A stretch of DNA of 56,927 bases from Betaproteobacteria bacterium (lineage in GTDB: Bacteria > Pseudomonadota > Gammaproteobacteria > Burkholderiales > Thiobacillaceae). Location: assembly GCA_016873935.1 (NCBI GenBank), contig VGVT01000015.1, positions 1 through 56,927 on the forward strand, read 5' to 3'. Positions 1 through 8,124 of this stretch are shown in pieces. The notes beneath the pieces are model-generated. The model made no database searches. It saw only the letters and a list, made by a program, of their open reading frames with translations, and was not told where the DNA came from. Position numbers and translations under genes: made by a program. How positions within the stretch are numbered: the stretch's first letter is position 1; every line of letters begins with the position of its first letter.

Positions 1-66
1 GCATCATGGGGGCTTACCTTCTTCTTGTTGATTACGCGGAAATATAGCCCCGCTGCGGGGCAAACG

Positions 67-1227
67 TCACGTGCCCCAGTGCGGCGTGGCGATGCCCTCG
101 CCCAGATCGGCATCGACCAGGCGGCGACGCGCCTCCAGCAGCTTCTCGATGAGGGCGGGCTCGGCTTGGCCGTAGGCCTCGGCATCCGGCACGCGCTTGA
201 CGACCACGCCGAGCAGTTCGGTGATGGCATTGCCGATGGAGTTCTGGCTGATGGTGACGATCAATTTGCCGGCGTCGTTGCGGTAGATGAGTTGCTTGAA
301 GGCGGGCTGCCAGCGGATGGAATTGGCGTACTTGGCGTCCTTGATGCAGCGGTCGCGCACCATCTTGGCGGACTTCAGGAAGTCGTTGTTGAACTGGAGC
401 TTTTCCTCGACCAGGGCCGGGAAGTAGATGTCTCTGGGCAGGGGCGCGTTGCGCGTGGAGACCTGGCTGAAGAAGGCGCGATAGAAGTCGATGAAGCCCT
501 TGAGGATGGTGTCGTATTCCTTCCAGAAGCGGACTTCCTTGAGCGAATCGGCGTCGCCGGTCACTTCCCAGCTCGGCAGACCCTGCGGATAGCCGGTGAT
601 GGCGATCTTGCAGGAACCCGGCGTGCAGGGCCGCAGGATTTCCAGGTCCAGCTCGTCGAAGAAGGCGCGATAGACGTCGCGCATGTATTGCTGGAACAGG
701 GAATGCTGGCCGCCGTCGGTGAGGTTGGGATTGCTGGCATCGGCGAGGGGGGCGTCGCGCAGCGCCTGCTTGTCGAAGACGATGAAGTGGTTGTGCAGCA
801 TGCGGATGCTGGGCACGCCCGGCGAAGTCAGCGGCCAGGTGGCGTCGAGGCTGGCCTCGCCGGCGAGGACCAAATGTCTGTCCGGGTCCGGATACTGTTC
901 CAGCATGTAGTCGAACAGGATCTGGTTCATCCGGTTCCACACGTTCTTCACCGCCTCCGGCACCTGCGTGCGCCGCACCGGGCGGCCGAGGGGGTCGAGG
1001 ATGGAGCGCGAGGTGTTGTAGATGATCGAAGTGTCGAACTCGTTGCTATGGCCCAGGGCCTTGCGGTAGAGCAGCAGCCCTTCCGGGTTCTGCAGCAGGC
1101 CGTTGTTGTGCACCAGGTCGTTGAGGTTCTCGGTGCTGTTGAAGAACTCGTTGGGCTTCATGCCCTCGGGCACGTCGAGGGGAATGGGGCGGAAGGGGGT
1201 GACGATTTCGCGGGAACCGGACTGCAT
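67..1227 (-). CDS. Unrecognised cytoplasmic protein at the end of the hydrogenase operon
   Basis: I do not recognise this 386-residue protein and assign no function. It has no signal peptide, no membrane segment and no ferredoxin-type cysteine cluster. Visible features are an HNH-like stretch in MLHNHFIVF (residues 143-151) and a cysteine pair C201/C206 in RPCTPGSCK. The sequence is globular, with normal codon use and GC-rich third positions. It lies 112 bp downstream of the hydrogenase maturation protease on the same strand, so it may be the last gene of the hdr-mvh operon or have its own promoter. Start chosen at the ATG at 1227; a weak AGG lies 9-11 bases upstream. That it is a real gene is fairly sure; its role is unknown. 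Confidence 0.75.
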   Translation of the reverse strand: MQSGSREIVTPFRPIPLDVPEGMKPNEFFNSTENLNDLVHNNGLLQNPEGLLLYRKALGHSNEFDTSIIYNTSRSILDPLGRPVRRTQVPEAVKNVWNRMNQILFDYMLEQYPDPDRHLVLAGEASLDATWPLTSPGVPSIRMLHNHFIVFDKQALRDAPLADASNPNLTDGGQHSLFQQYMRDVYRAFFDELDLEILRPCTPGSCKIAITGYPQGLPSWEVTGDADSLKEVRFWKEYDTILKGFIDFYRAFFSQVSTRNAPLPRDIYFPALVEEKLQFNNDFLKSAKMVRDRCIKDAKYANSIRWQPAFKQLIYRNDAGKLIVTISQNSIGNAITELLGVVVKRVPDAEAYGQAEPALIEKLLEARRRLVDADLGEGIATPHWGT

Positions 1228-1339
1228 GGCGGGGCCTGTGGAAGGGGTGGCTCGGAAATATTAGCCGGTGATGATAGAGCATCGACCGGCGCGGACAAGC
1301 CAAGGGCTTACCTTTGATCAAGTCGACACGCGGACCGTC

Positions 1340-1804
1340 TCAGGCTTGCAAGGCATCCAGCACCGCGGCGACCGCGAGCGGAACCGCGCGGCTCACCGCC
1401 TCGCCCAGGCTTTCGCCGAATTCGAACTCCGGCCGCGCCTCGACGCCGACCACGCGGATGTCCTCCGGCAAATCCAGGCCCGACTCCCGGGCGAAGACCA
1501 GGGCGGAGCGCAGGCTCAGGTCGTGCACGGAGGCGGTGTGCTGCACACCCAGCTCGTCCAAGTCGCGGGCGGCGAAGCGGTGCAGGCTGCCGGGCGCGGC
1601 GCCGGTGGTCATGGCATCGACGATGATCGCCCGGCGATAGCCGGCCAGGTGCTCGACCAGCGACAGTCCGCCCAGGGAAAGGCACAGCACATCCACCTCG
1701 GGATCGTCGACCGCCTCGCGCACCCTTTCCGCCACCCGCCAGCCCACTCCGTCGTCGCCGAGGATGGGATTGCCGAGACCGACGACCAGGGTGGTGGCGG
1801 TCAT
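1340..1804 (-). CDS. Hydrogenase maturation protease (HycI/HyaD family)
   Basis: A 154-residue nickel-dependent endopeptidase that removes the C-terminal tail of the [NiFe]-hydrogenase large subunit after metal insertion, in the cytoplasm. The family signature GLGNPILGDDGVG is at residues 9-21, with the nickel-binding acidic residue in LGDDGVG; a second conserved acidic stretch is IIVDAMTTG near residue 61, and a conserved histidine is in ASVHDLS. The length is normal for the family. Its start overlaps the stop of the upstream large-subunit gene by 4 bp, so the two are translationally coupled, and that subunit (MvhA-like) is its evident substrate. Confidence 0.93.
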   Translation of the reverse strand: MTATTLVVGLGNPILGDDGVGWRVAERVREAVDDPEVDVLCLSLGGLSLVEHLAGYRRAIIVDAMTTGAAPGSLHRFAARDLDELGVQHTASVHDLSLRSALVFARESGLDLPEDIRVVGVEARPEFEFGESLGEAVSRAVPLAVAAVLDALQA

Positions 1805-3258
1805 CCGCGCAGCACCTCTATCACCTCCCCCGTCGCGTCGTGGATGCTGACCTGCAGCGGAATCTTGCCCGGCAGGGCATGGGTGGCGCAGCCCAGGCAG
1901 GGGTCGTAGGCGCGGTAGGCCATCTCGATGCGGTTCAGCAGGCCCTCGGTGACCACCGTGCCGGCCTTGATGAAGGACTGCGCCGCCTTCTTGATGGACA
2001 TGCCCATGGCGGCGTTGTTGTTGGTGGTGCCGACCACCAGGTTGACCATGCTGAGCAGGCCGCGCTCGTCGGTGCGGTAGTGGTGGGTCAACGTGCCGCG
2101 CGGCGCCTCGACGATGCCGATGCCTTCCGTCGGCGGATTCGTGGGCAACGCGCGCACCTCGGGCGAGGTGATCTCCGGATCGGTGGCCAGTTCCACCCAG
2201 CGCTCGGCGGCGTAGAGCAGCTCGATGAGGCGTGCCCAGTGGATCGCCAGGCGGCTGTGGGCGGGCTTGCCCAGGGTGGCGACGAACTTCTCGTATTCGG
2301 CCTGGGCGAGCGGCGTGGCCATGCCGTCGGAAACATTCAGGCGGGACAGCGGCGTGGCCATGTAGACCCCGGAATCCGGGCCGTCCACGAAGCCCTTCCA
2401 GCCCACCTTCTTCAGGTAGGGGAATTTCAGGTAGCTCCAGGGCTCCACCCGTTCGGTGATCCAGTCGGTGTATTCGTTGGCGGAATACATGCCGTGCAGG
2501 CTGCCGTCCGGACCGACCACCCGCACCTTGCCGTCGTAGAAATTCACCTTGTTGTTGGCGTCCACCAGGCCCATGTAATAGGTCCTGTGGGTGTAGGCGT
2601 CCCCCAGGATCAGGTCCAGATAGTCCTTGTTGCCCAGCACCAGGTCGTGGAAGGCCTGGAGGGCGAACTGGCCGAACTCCACGGCCCAGCGCCCCATCTT
2701 CTCGATCTCCTGGCGCTCGGCTTCGGAGAGGACCTTGGTCATGCCGCCGGGGACGGCGGTGCAGGGGTGGACCTTGCGGCCGCCGATGATCTCCACGGTG
2801 GTGTGGCCGTACTTGCGGGCCTGGATCACCTTGCCGCCGATCTCCAGGCCCACCTTCCGGATGACGCCCAGGATGTTGCGTTCCGCCACCGGGGTGTCCG
2901 GGCCCATGATGAAGTCCGGCCCGCCCAGGATGAAGAAGTGGGTGGTGTGGTCGGCGACGAAGAAGGCGGAGTACAGCAGCTCCCGCAGCTTGCGCCCAGC
3001 GGGGGGCGGCGTCAGGCCGTAGACCGCGTCGGCGGCCTTGGCGGCGGCCATGTGGTGGGCCTCGGGGCAGACGCCGCAGATGCGGTTGGTGAGGGTGGGC
3101 ATCTCCTCCACCGGGCGGCCCACGCAGAAGCGCTCGAAGCCGCGCAGTTCCGGCACCTGGAGATAGGCGTTGGCCACGTCGCCGGCGTCGTCCAGGAAGA
3201 TCTCGATCTTGCCGTGGCCTTCGAGACGGGTCAGGGGATCGATGCTGATGCGTTGCAT
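1801..3258 (-). CDS. mvhA: [NiFe]-hydrogenase large subunit, group 3c (MvhA-like)
   Basis: A 485-residue catalytic subunit carrying the Ni-Fe site. The N-terminal L1 motif RICGVC is at about residues 59-64 and the C-terminal L2 motif DPCLGCATH near residue 452. Together they give the four cysteine ligands. The tail after the histidine, about 25 residues starting ALPGKI, is the part expected to be removed by the protease encoded next. The sequence resembles F420-non-reducing (Mvh) hydrogenase subunits more than Hup or Hox enzymes, and its partners MvhG, MvhD and HdrABC lie directly upstream. It is separated from mvhG by about 115 bp filled with two strong hairpins. No hypABCDEF genes are in the window, so metal-site assembly must be encoded elsewhere. 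Confidence 0.93.
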   Translation of the reverse strand: MQRISIDPLTRLEGHGKIEIFLDDAGDVANAYLQVPELRGFERFCVGRPVEEMPTLTNRICGVCPEAHHMAAAKAADAVYGLTPPPAGRKLRELLYSAFFVADHTTHFFILGGPDFIMGPDTPVAERNILGVIRKVGLEIGGKVIQARKYGHTTVEIIGGRKVHPCTAVPGGMTKVLSEAERQEIEKMGRWAVEFGQFALQAFHDLVLGNKDYLDLILGDAYTHRTYYMGLVDANNKVNFYDGKVRVVGPDGSLHGMYSANEYTDWITERVEPWSYLKFPYLKKVGWKGFVDGPDSGVYMATPLSRLNVSDGMATPLAQAEYEKFVATLGKPAHSRLAIHWARLIELLYAAERWVELATDPEITSPEVRALPTNPPTEGIGIVEAPRGTLTHHYRTDERGLLSMVNLVVGTTNNNAAMGMSIKKAAQSFIKAGTVVTEGLLNRIEMAYRAYDPCLGCATHALPGKIPLQVSIHDATGEVIEVLRG

Positions 3259-3276
3259 GTCGTTCTCCGTTCGGTC

Positions 3277-3369
3277 CCCTCTCCCGCGGGCGGGAGAGGG
3301 TTAGGGAGAGGGGAATGCCTGGTCTTGCTTCCCTCTCCCCCGGCCCCTCCCCCGCTTGCGGGGGAGGGG
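3277..3369. repeat. Two strong hairpins between mvhG and mvhA
   Basis: CCCTCTCCCGC (3277-3287), loop GG, then an 11-bp perfect complement to 3300. A second: CCCCTCCCCCGC (3344-3355), loop TT, 12-bp perfect complement to 3369. Both belong to the same C/G-rich palindrome type. They fill the gap and may act as partial terminators or stabilisers. Confidence 0.85.
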
Positions 3370-3374
3370 AGAAA

Positions 3375-4364
3375 TTACGGCTCCTCGGCCAAAGCTTCCC
3401 GGTTCGCCCGCAACAGGGAATGGGCCAGGCTGAAGCGGTAGAAGCTGCCGGCCGGGTCGGGGATGCCGTTTAGCACCCGGTCGATGGCTTCCGGCTCATT
3501 CGCGTCCACCACCGAGGCGATGGCGGTCATCAGCCGGGCGCCCTGGTCCAGCACGCCGGGGGCGGCGCCGTAGCAGCCGATGCAGGGCGCGCCCACGTTG
3601 GGGCAGCGGGAATTGCAGCCGCTCCGCGTCGCCGGGCCGGCGCACAGGAGGCCCTGCTCCAGCAGGCAGTCGGTGGTGTTCAGTTGCGGCAGTTCCTGGA
3701 TGCGGGAGAGCTTGTCGATGACTTTCACGTCCCGCTTGCGGGCGCATTCGTCGCACACGGTGGAATTGCCGGCGCCCAGCACCGCGCCCTTGGGGGGCAG
3801 TTCGGCTTCGCCCTTCACCACCTGGATGAGCACGTCCAGGATGGCGGCGATCTGATGGGATTCCGGCGGGCAACCCGGGACGTGGTAATCCACTTCGACG
3901 ACCTGATCCAGTGTCCGGATCACGGCTTGCAAGGGCGGCAGGGTCAGGGTGCCTTCGGGAACCTGGCAAGCAGCCTGGGGGCGCAGGTGATTGGGGTTTT
4001 CGGTACTGGGACTCTCGTAGGCCCGCTCGAAGATCTGTTCGCGCGGGCTCAGGTTGGCAAGGCCGGGAATGCAGCCCTCGTTGGCGCAGGAGCCGAAAGC
4101 CACCAGGATTTTCGATTTCCTCCGCAACAGCTTGGCCAGGTGCTCGTTCTCGTCGGTGCGGATGCTGCCGTTGAACAGGGTGACCAGGATGGATTCATCC
4201 TCCATGGCCTCCACATCCTTGTACTTCGCGTCCATGGCCGCCGGCCAAAAGGCCACGTCGAAATTGGCGTCCAGGTCCAGCACCTTCTCGTCGATGTTGA
4301 GCACCGCGATCTCGCAGCCGCCGCAGGAAGCGGCCCAGTACATGGCGAATTTGGGTTTGCTCAT
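3375..4364 (-). CDS. mvhG: [NiFe]-hydrogenase small subunit, group 3c (MvhG-like)
   Basis: A 329-residue electron-transfer subunit that binds the proximal, medial and distal Fe-S clusters. Cysteine motifs in order are SCGGCE near residue 11, GSCANEGC near residue 93, a PGCPPESH motif near residue 160, and a C-terminal set beginning CDECARK and ending GAPCIGCYG. It has no twin-arginine signal, so the enzyme is cytoplasmic, as expected for group 3. The ATG at 4364 was preferred to an upstream in-frame start at 4409 because AAGGA precedes it at normal spacing and because MSKPKFAMYW matches the usual N-terminus. The gap to mvhD contains a large composite palindromic repeat. Confidence 0.92.
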   Translation of the reverse strand: MSKPKFAMYWAASCGGCEIAVLNIDEKVLDLDANFDVAFWPAAMDAKYKDVEAMEDESILVTLFNGSIRTDENEHLAKLLRRKSKILVAFGSCANEGCIPGLANLSPREQIFERAYESPSTENPNHLRPQAACQVPEGTLTLPPLQAVIRTLDQVVEVDYHVPGCPPESHQIAAILDVLIQVVKGEAELPPKGAVLGAGNSTVCDECARKRDVKVIDKLSRIQELPQLNTTDCLLEQGLLCAGPATRSGCNSRCPNVGAPCIGCYGAAPGVLDQGARLMTAIASVVDANEPEAIDRVLNGIPDPAGSFYRFSLAHSLLRANREALAEEP

Positions 4365-4407
4365 GGGGTGTCCTTGGTTAGCGGTGGCGGGATTGAGGAG
4401 CGAGGTC

Positions 4408-4501
4408 AAATCCCCCCTGTCCCCCCTTTACAAAGGGGGGAACGCCCGGCCAACCGACAACGACACTCCCCCCTTTCCTAAAGGGGGGCTGGGGGGGATT
4501 T
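4408..4501. repeat. Composite palindromic repeat between mvhD and mvhG
   Basis: Outer arms AAATCCCCCC (4408-4417) and GGGGGGATTT (4492-4501) are exact inverses. Inside are two hairpins, each CCCCCCTTT with AAAGGGGGG (4421-4440 and 4468-4488). It resembles the dispersed AAATCCCCCC-type repeats found in many genomes. Confidence 0.9.
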
Positions 4502-4511
4502 CGCCAACCGT

Positions 4512-4988
4512 TCACGCCGCCACCTCGCTCAATTTGGGAATTTCCGCCGGCGCGGTGGCCACGGGCAACGGCCGGGCCGGCCAGTTGAGGGGTCCCAGGG
4601 CTTTCACCTCGTTCACCATGGCGGCGATCTCCTCGGCGAACAAGGCACCTTCGGCGGCGCTGGCCCAGGTCAGGCGCACCCGCGCAGGTTCGATGCCGAA
4701 CTGGGCCAGGGTCTTCTGCAACAGGCGATGCCGCCGCAGAGCCTTGTAGTTCTGTTCCAGGTAATGGCACTCGCCCGGGTGGCAGCCGGCGATGAGCACG
4801 CCGTCGGCGCCCTCGGACAGAGCCTTGAGCACGAAGGTCGGGTCGATGCGGCCGCTGCACATGACGCGGATCAGGCGCACGTTGGGCGGATACTTGATGC
4901 GCGCCGTGCCGGCGAGGTCGGCGGCGCGGTAGGAGCACCAGTTGCAGGTGAAGCCGATGATGACCGGCTCGAAAGTGGAATCACTCAT
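4512..4988 (-). CDS. mvhD: Hydrogenase/Hdr linker iron-sulfur subunit (MvhD-like)
   Basis: A 158-residue [2Fe-2S] protein that passes electrons from the MvhAG hydrogenase to HdrA. The conserved cysteines are in CNWCSYRAAD (residues 15-18), RVMCSGR (near 44) and GCHPGECHY (near 68-73), which matches the MvhD/FrhD-type delta subunit. The C-terminal roughly 20 residues are alanine- and proline-rich and probably not structured. Its ATG overlaps the TGA of hdrA by 4 bp (ATGA), so translation of the two is coupled, which agrees with direct contact in the complex. Confidence 0.92.
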   Translation of the reverse strand: MSDSTFEPVIIGFTCNWCSYRAADLAGTARIKYPPNVRLIRVMCSGRIDPTFVLKALSEGADGVLIAGCHPGECHYLEQNYKALRRHRLLQKTLAQFGIEPARVRLTWASAAEGALFAEEIAAMVNEVKALGPLNWPARPLPVATAPAEIPKLSEVAA

Positions 4989-7036
4989 ACGACCTCCGGT
5001 ACTCGGCTGAAGTCCCGCAACAGGCCTTCGATCTGCGCGAACAACTGCGCGTTGCTGAAGCCGGTGCCCTGGATGGCGCCGGCTGGACAGGCGGCGACGC
5101 AGGTGCCGCAGCCCTGGCAGAGGGCGGCGTTGATCTCGGTGACCTTGCGCGCCGCGTCGAAGGAAATCGCGTTGAAGGGGCAAAGACCGTTGCAGAGGCG
5201 GCAGCCGGAACATTGTTCGGCGAGGACACTGGCGCGCACCGGCTCCAGGGCCAGCTCGCCCTGGCGGATGTAGTTCAGCACCCGCGCCGCCGCCGCCGAG
5301 CCTTGCGAGACGCTGGCGGGGATGTCCTTGGGGCCGGCGGCGCAGCCGGCGATGAAGACGCCCTCGGTCATGGTGGCGATGGGGTCCATCTTGGCGTGCT
5401 TCTCGATGAACCAGCCGTTGCTGGAACAGGCGATGCCGAAGGTCTTGCCCACTTCCGCGCTGTCGCGTCGCGGTTCCAGGCCGGCGGAAAGCACCACCAT
5501 GTCTACCGGGATGCGCCGCTGCATGCCTGCCAGGGTGTCCTCCACCTGGACGTAGAGGGTGCCAGCGCCATTGCGGCTCGCCTCGGCCGGATCGAAGGGA
5601 ATGTCGGTGATCTCGGCCACCTTGCCGCGCACGAAATGAATGCCGTCGTCCAGCACCCGCTGATAGAACTCGTCGTACTCCTTCCCCGGCGTGCGGATGT
5701 CGATGTAGAAGTTGTAGACCTCGGCGCCGGTGCGCTCCTTCACCAGGTGCGCCGTCTTCAGGCTCTGCATGCAGCAGATGGCGGAGCAGTGGCGGTTGTA
5801 GGTGCGGTCCCGGCTGCCCACGCAGTGGACGATGCCCACGGTTTCCGGCGTGCTCTTGCCGTCGCGCATGACCACCTTGCCGCCCGTGGGGCCGGCGGCG
5901 TTGCACATGCGTTCCAGTTCCAGGTTGGTGAACACGTTGGGCAGGCGCCCGTAGCCGTATTGCGGGATGCGCCGGGCGTCGAACAGATCCCAGCCGGTGG
6001 CCAGGACGATGTTGCCGACGCGCAGGGTGACCCGTTCCTCCTTCTGGTCGAACTTGATGGAGTTGGGCACCGTCGGGCAGAACTTCTCGCAGGCCTTGCA
6101 GCCCCCCTTGCCGCCCACGTAGTAGGTGCAGGTGTCCGGGTCGAGCACGGGCAGGTTGGGCACCGCCTGGGCGAAGGGCCAGTAGATGGCCTTGCGGTAG
6201 CCGATGCCGGCCTCGAACTTGTCGTCCACCACCAGCACCGGACATTTCTCCACGCAGATGCCGCAACCGGTGCAGACGTCCTCGTCCACGTAGCGGGGCT
6301 TCTTCTTCACCGTCACCGTGTAGTTGCCGACGAAGCCCTCCACCTTCTCCACCTCGCTCCAGGTGAACAGGTGGATCTTCGGATGGCTGCCCGCCGCCGC
6401 CATCTTCGGCGTCAGGATGCAGGCGGCGCAGTCGAGGGTGGGAAAGGTCTTGTCGAACTGGGCCATGTGGCCGCCCAGGGAAGCTTCGCGCTCCACCAGC
6501 ACCACCTCGTAGCCCGCCTCGGCTACCTCCAGGGCAGCCTGGATGCCGGCGATGCCGCCGCCCACCACCAGGGTCTGGGCGTCGATGGGCACGCGGATGG
6601 CCTCCAGCGGGTCGTTCTTCAGCACCCGCTCGACGGTGCCGCTGACGATGGCCTTGGCCTTCGCCGTCGCCGCCGCCTTGTCGGTGTGCACCCAGGCCAC
6701 GTGCTCGCGGATGGAGGCCATCTCGGACAGATAGGGGTTCACCCCGGAACGCTCGCAGACGCCGCGGAAAGTCTTCTCGTGCAGGTGCGGCGAACAGGCG
6801 GCCACGACCACGCGGGTCAGTTGCTGCTCGTGGATGTCCTGCTCGATCAACTCCTGGCCGGCCACGGAGCACATGAAGGTGTAGTCGCGCGCCAGCACGA
6901 CGCCGCGGTCCTTCAGGTCCTCGGCGGCGAACCGGGCGACCGACTCGACGTCGACGACCCCGGCGATGTTGGTGCCGCAGTGGCAGACGTAGACACCGAT
7001 GCGTTCCTGGCTTTCGGGTTTGCTGTTGTCGGTCAT
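4985..7036 (-). CDS. hdrA: Heterodisulfide reductase subunit A, FAD-containing
   Basis: A 683-residue flavin subunit and the proposed site of electron bifurcation. The N-terminal domain has cysteines in VCHCGT (18, 20), MCSVAG (56) and AACSPH (81), the ligand pattern of full-length HdrA. The FAD-binding GGGIAG is at 159-164. There is an LDCAACILTP motif near 201-210, a ferredoxin-type CTGCGICVEKCP at 255-266, and two further [4Fe-4S] motifs near the C-terminus (CSGCRLCNGLCP and CQGCGTCVAACP). This is the complete architecture seen in methanogen HdrABC-MvhADG complexes, not the shorter sHdrA of sulfur-oxidising sHdr systems. The gap to hdrB carries an inverted pair of palindromic repeats. Confidence 0.94.
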   Translation of the reverse strand: MTDNSKPESQERIGVYVCHCGTNIAGVVDVESVARFAAEDLKDRGVVLARDYTFMCSVAGQELIEQDIHEQQLTRVVVAACSPHLHEKTFRGVCERSGVNPYLSEMASIREHVAWVHTDKAAATAKAKAIVSGTVERVLKNDPLEAIRVPIDAQTLVVGGGIAGIQAALEVAEAGYEVVLVEREASLGGHMAQFDKTFPTLDCAACILTPKMAAAGSHPKIHLFTWSEVEKVEGFVGNYTVTVKKKPRYVDEDVCTGCGICVEKCPVLVVDDKFEAGIGYRKAIYWPFAQAVPNLPVLDPDTCTYYVGGKGGCKACEKFCPTVPNSIKFDQKEERVTLRVGNIVLATGWDLFDARRIPQYGYGRLPNVFTNLELERMCNAAGPTGGKVVMRDGKSTPETVGIVHCVGSRDRTYNRHCSAICCMQSLKTAHLVKERTGAEVYNFYIDIRTPGKEYDEFYQRVLDDGIHFVRGKVAEITDIPFDPAEASRNGAGTLYVQVEDTLAGMQRRIPVDMVVLSAGLEPRRDSAEVGKTFGIACSSNGWFIEKHAKMDPIATMTEGVFIAGCAAGPKDIPASVSQGSAAAARVLNYIRQGELALEPVRASVLAEQCSGCRLCNGLCPFNAISFDAARKVTEINAALCQGCGTCVAACPAGAIQGTGFSNAQLFAQIEGLLRDFSRVPEVV

Positions 7037-7063
7037 GGCGCGACACCTGTCTGAAAAACCGCC

Positions 7064-7133
7064 GTCATACCGGCGCAGGCCGGTATCCAGGACGACGGTT
7101 CAATGACTGGATTCCGGCCTGCGCCGGAATGAC
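7064..7133. repeat. Inverted pair of GTCATTCCGGCG-type palindromes between hdrB and hdrA
   Basis: Unit 1 at 7064-7090 has stem ATACCGGC/GCCGGTAT; unit 2 at 7107-7133 has ATTCCGGC/GCCGGAAT. The two units are near-perfect inverses of each other (GTCATNCCGGCG... ATCCAG). This is a known type of dispersed extragenic palindrome. Confidence 0.9.
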
Positions 7134-7158
7134 GATCGGGTAGGGTTGCGCCCATGCC

Positions 7159-8124
7159 TCACTCCATCCCCGGCATGGGCAGCGCATCGCCAGGCTTCGG
7201 CCGGCGCTTGCGCTTGGCCTCCGCCACCTTGGGCGCCTCGGCCTGGATCCTGGACAGGGCCGGGGCGGCGTCGACGAACTCCTTGCCGATGCCCAGTTCC
7301 TTCGCTTTCTTGCCGAAGGCCAGGCCCATCAACTGGGTGAAATACAGCACCGGCACGCGGTAGTCGGTGTGGAAGTGCTTGTTCATCTCCACCTGGTAGG
7401 CGTCCAGGTTCAACTGGCACATGGGGCACAGGGTCACCACCAGGTCGGCGCCGGCCTCCTGGGCGCCGTGGATCAGGCGGCGGATCAAGCCGAAGGCGAC
7501 GTCCGGGCCGATCACCGTCATGTGGCCGCCGCAGCACTGGGTCTTCAGCGCCCAGTCAACCGGTTCGGCGCCGAGGGCGGCGAGCAGCTTGTCCATGGAG
7601 GTGGGGTGCTCGTGGTTGTCCCAGCGGCCGTCGTAATCCGGGCGCACCACCTGGCAGCCGTAGTAGGCCGCGACCTTGAGGCCGTGCAGCGGCTTCACCA
7701 CCCTGGCCTTCACCGCCTCGTAGCCGATGTCGTGGCAGACCAGGTCGAGCAGATGGCGCACCTTCATGGCGCCGGGTTGATACTCCAGGCCGCCCGCCGC
7801 CAGGGCCTGGTTGACCGTGTCCTTGAGGCCGGCGTCTTCGCGCATCTGGTTGTCGGTCTTCGCCAGGTTCAGGTAGCAGGCGCTGCAGCCCGCCGTAAGC
7901 AGGTCGGTGTCCCCCGCCTGTTCCCGCGCCAGGGCCAGGTTGCGGCCGACCAGGGCATGCGCGGCGACGCGGTGCACCGACATGTACTCGGTGGCGCCGC
8001 AGCAGTTCCAGTCCTGGATTTCCTGGAGTTCCAGGTTGATGTCCTCCCTGATCGCCTGCAACGAATCCAGATAGGGCCGCGCATTTTTCTGCATGGAACA
8101 GCCGGGATAGAACAGCGCTTTCAT
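7159..8124 (-). CDS. hdrB: Heterodisulfide reductase subunit B
   Basis: A 321-residue subunit of the CCG-domain family that reduces the disulfide substrate at two non-cubane [4Fe-4S] clusters. The first motif is C9, C41-C42, then C80-x2-C83 (spacing C-x31-CC-x37-CxxC). The second includes YYGCQVVRP, TQCCGGHMT and LCPMCQLN. The C-terminal 40 or so residues (RKRRPKPG region) are basic and look like a lineage-specific tail. The ATG at 8124 overlaps the hdrC stop by 4 bp. The natural disulfide in a betaproteobacterium is not known; coenzyme M-coenzyme B is not expected. Confidence 0.93.
   Translation of the reverse strand: MKALFYPGCSMQKNARPYLDSLQAIREDINLELQEIQDWNCCGATEYMSVHRVAAHALVGRNLALAREQAGDTDLLTAGCSACYLNLAKTDNQMREDAGLKDTVNQALAAGGLEYQPGAMKVRHLLDLVCHDIGYEAVKARVVKPLHGLKVAAYYGCQVVRPDYDGRWDNHEHPTSMDKLLAALGAEPVDWALKTQCCGGHMTVIGPDVAFGLIRRLIHGAQEAGADLVVTLCPMCQLNLDAYQVEMNKHFHTDYRVPVLYFTQLMGLAFGKKAKELGIGKEFVDAAPALSRIQAEAPKVAEAKRKRRPKPGDALPMPGME

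Noticed and set aside
10-1314. Repeated string GGGCTTACCTT at 10-20 and 1304-1314
   Set aside because: The first could be a ribosome binding region for a gene starting at the window edge, but the second has no matching start in frame; two copies are too few to call a signal.
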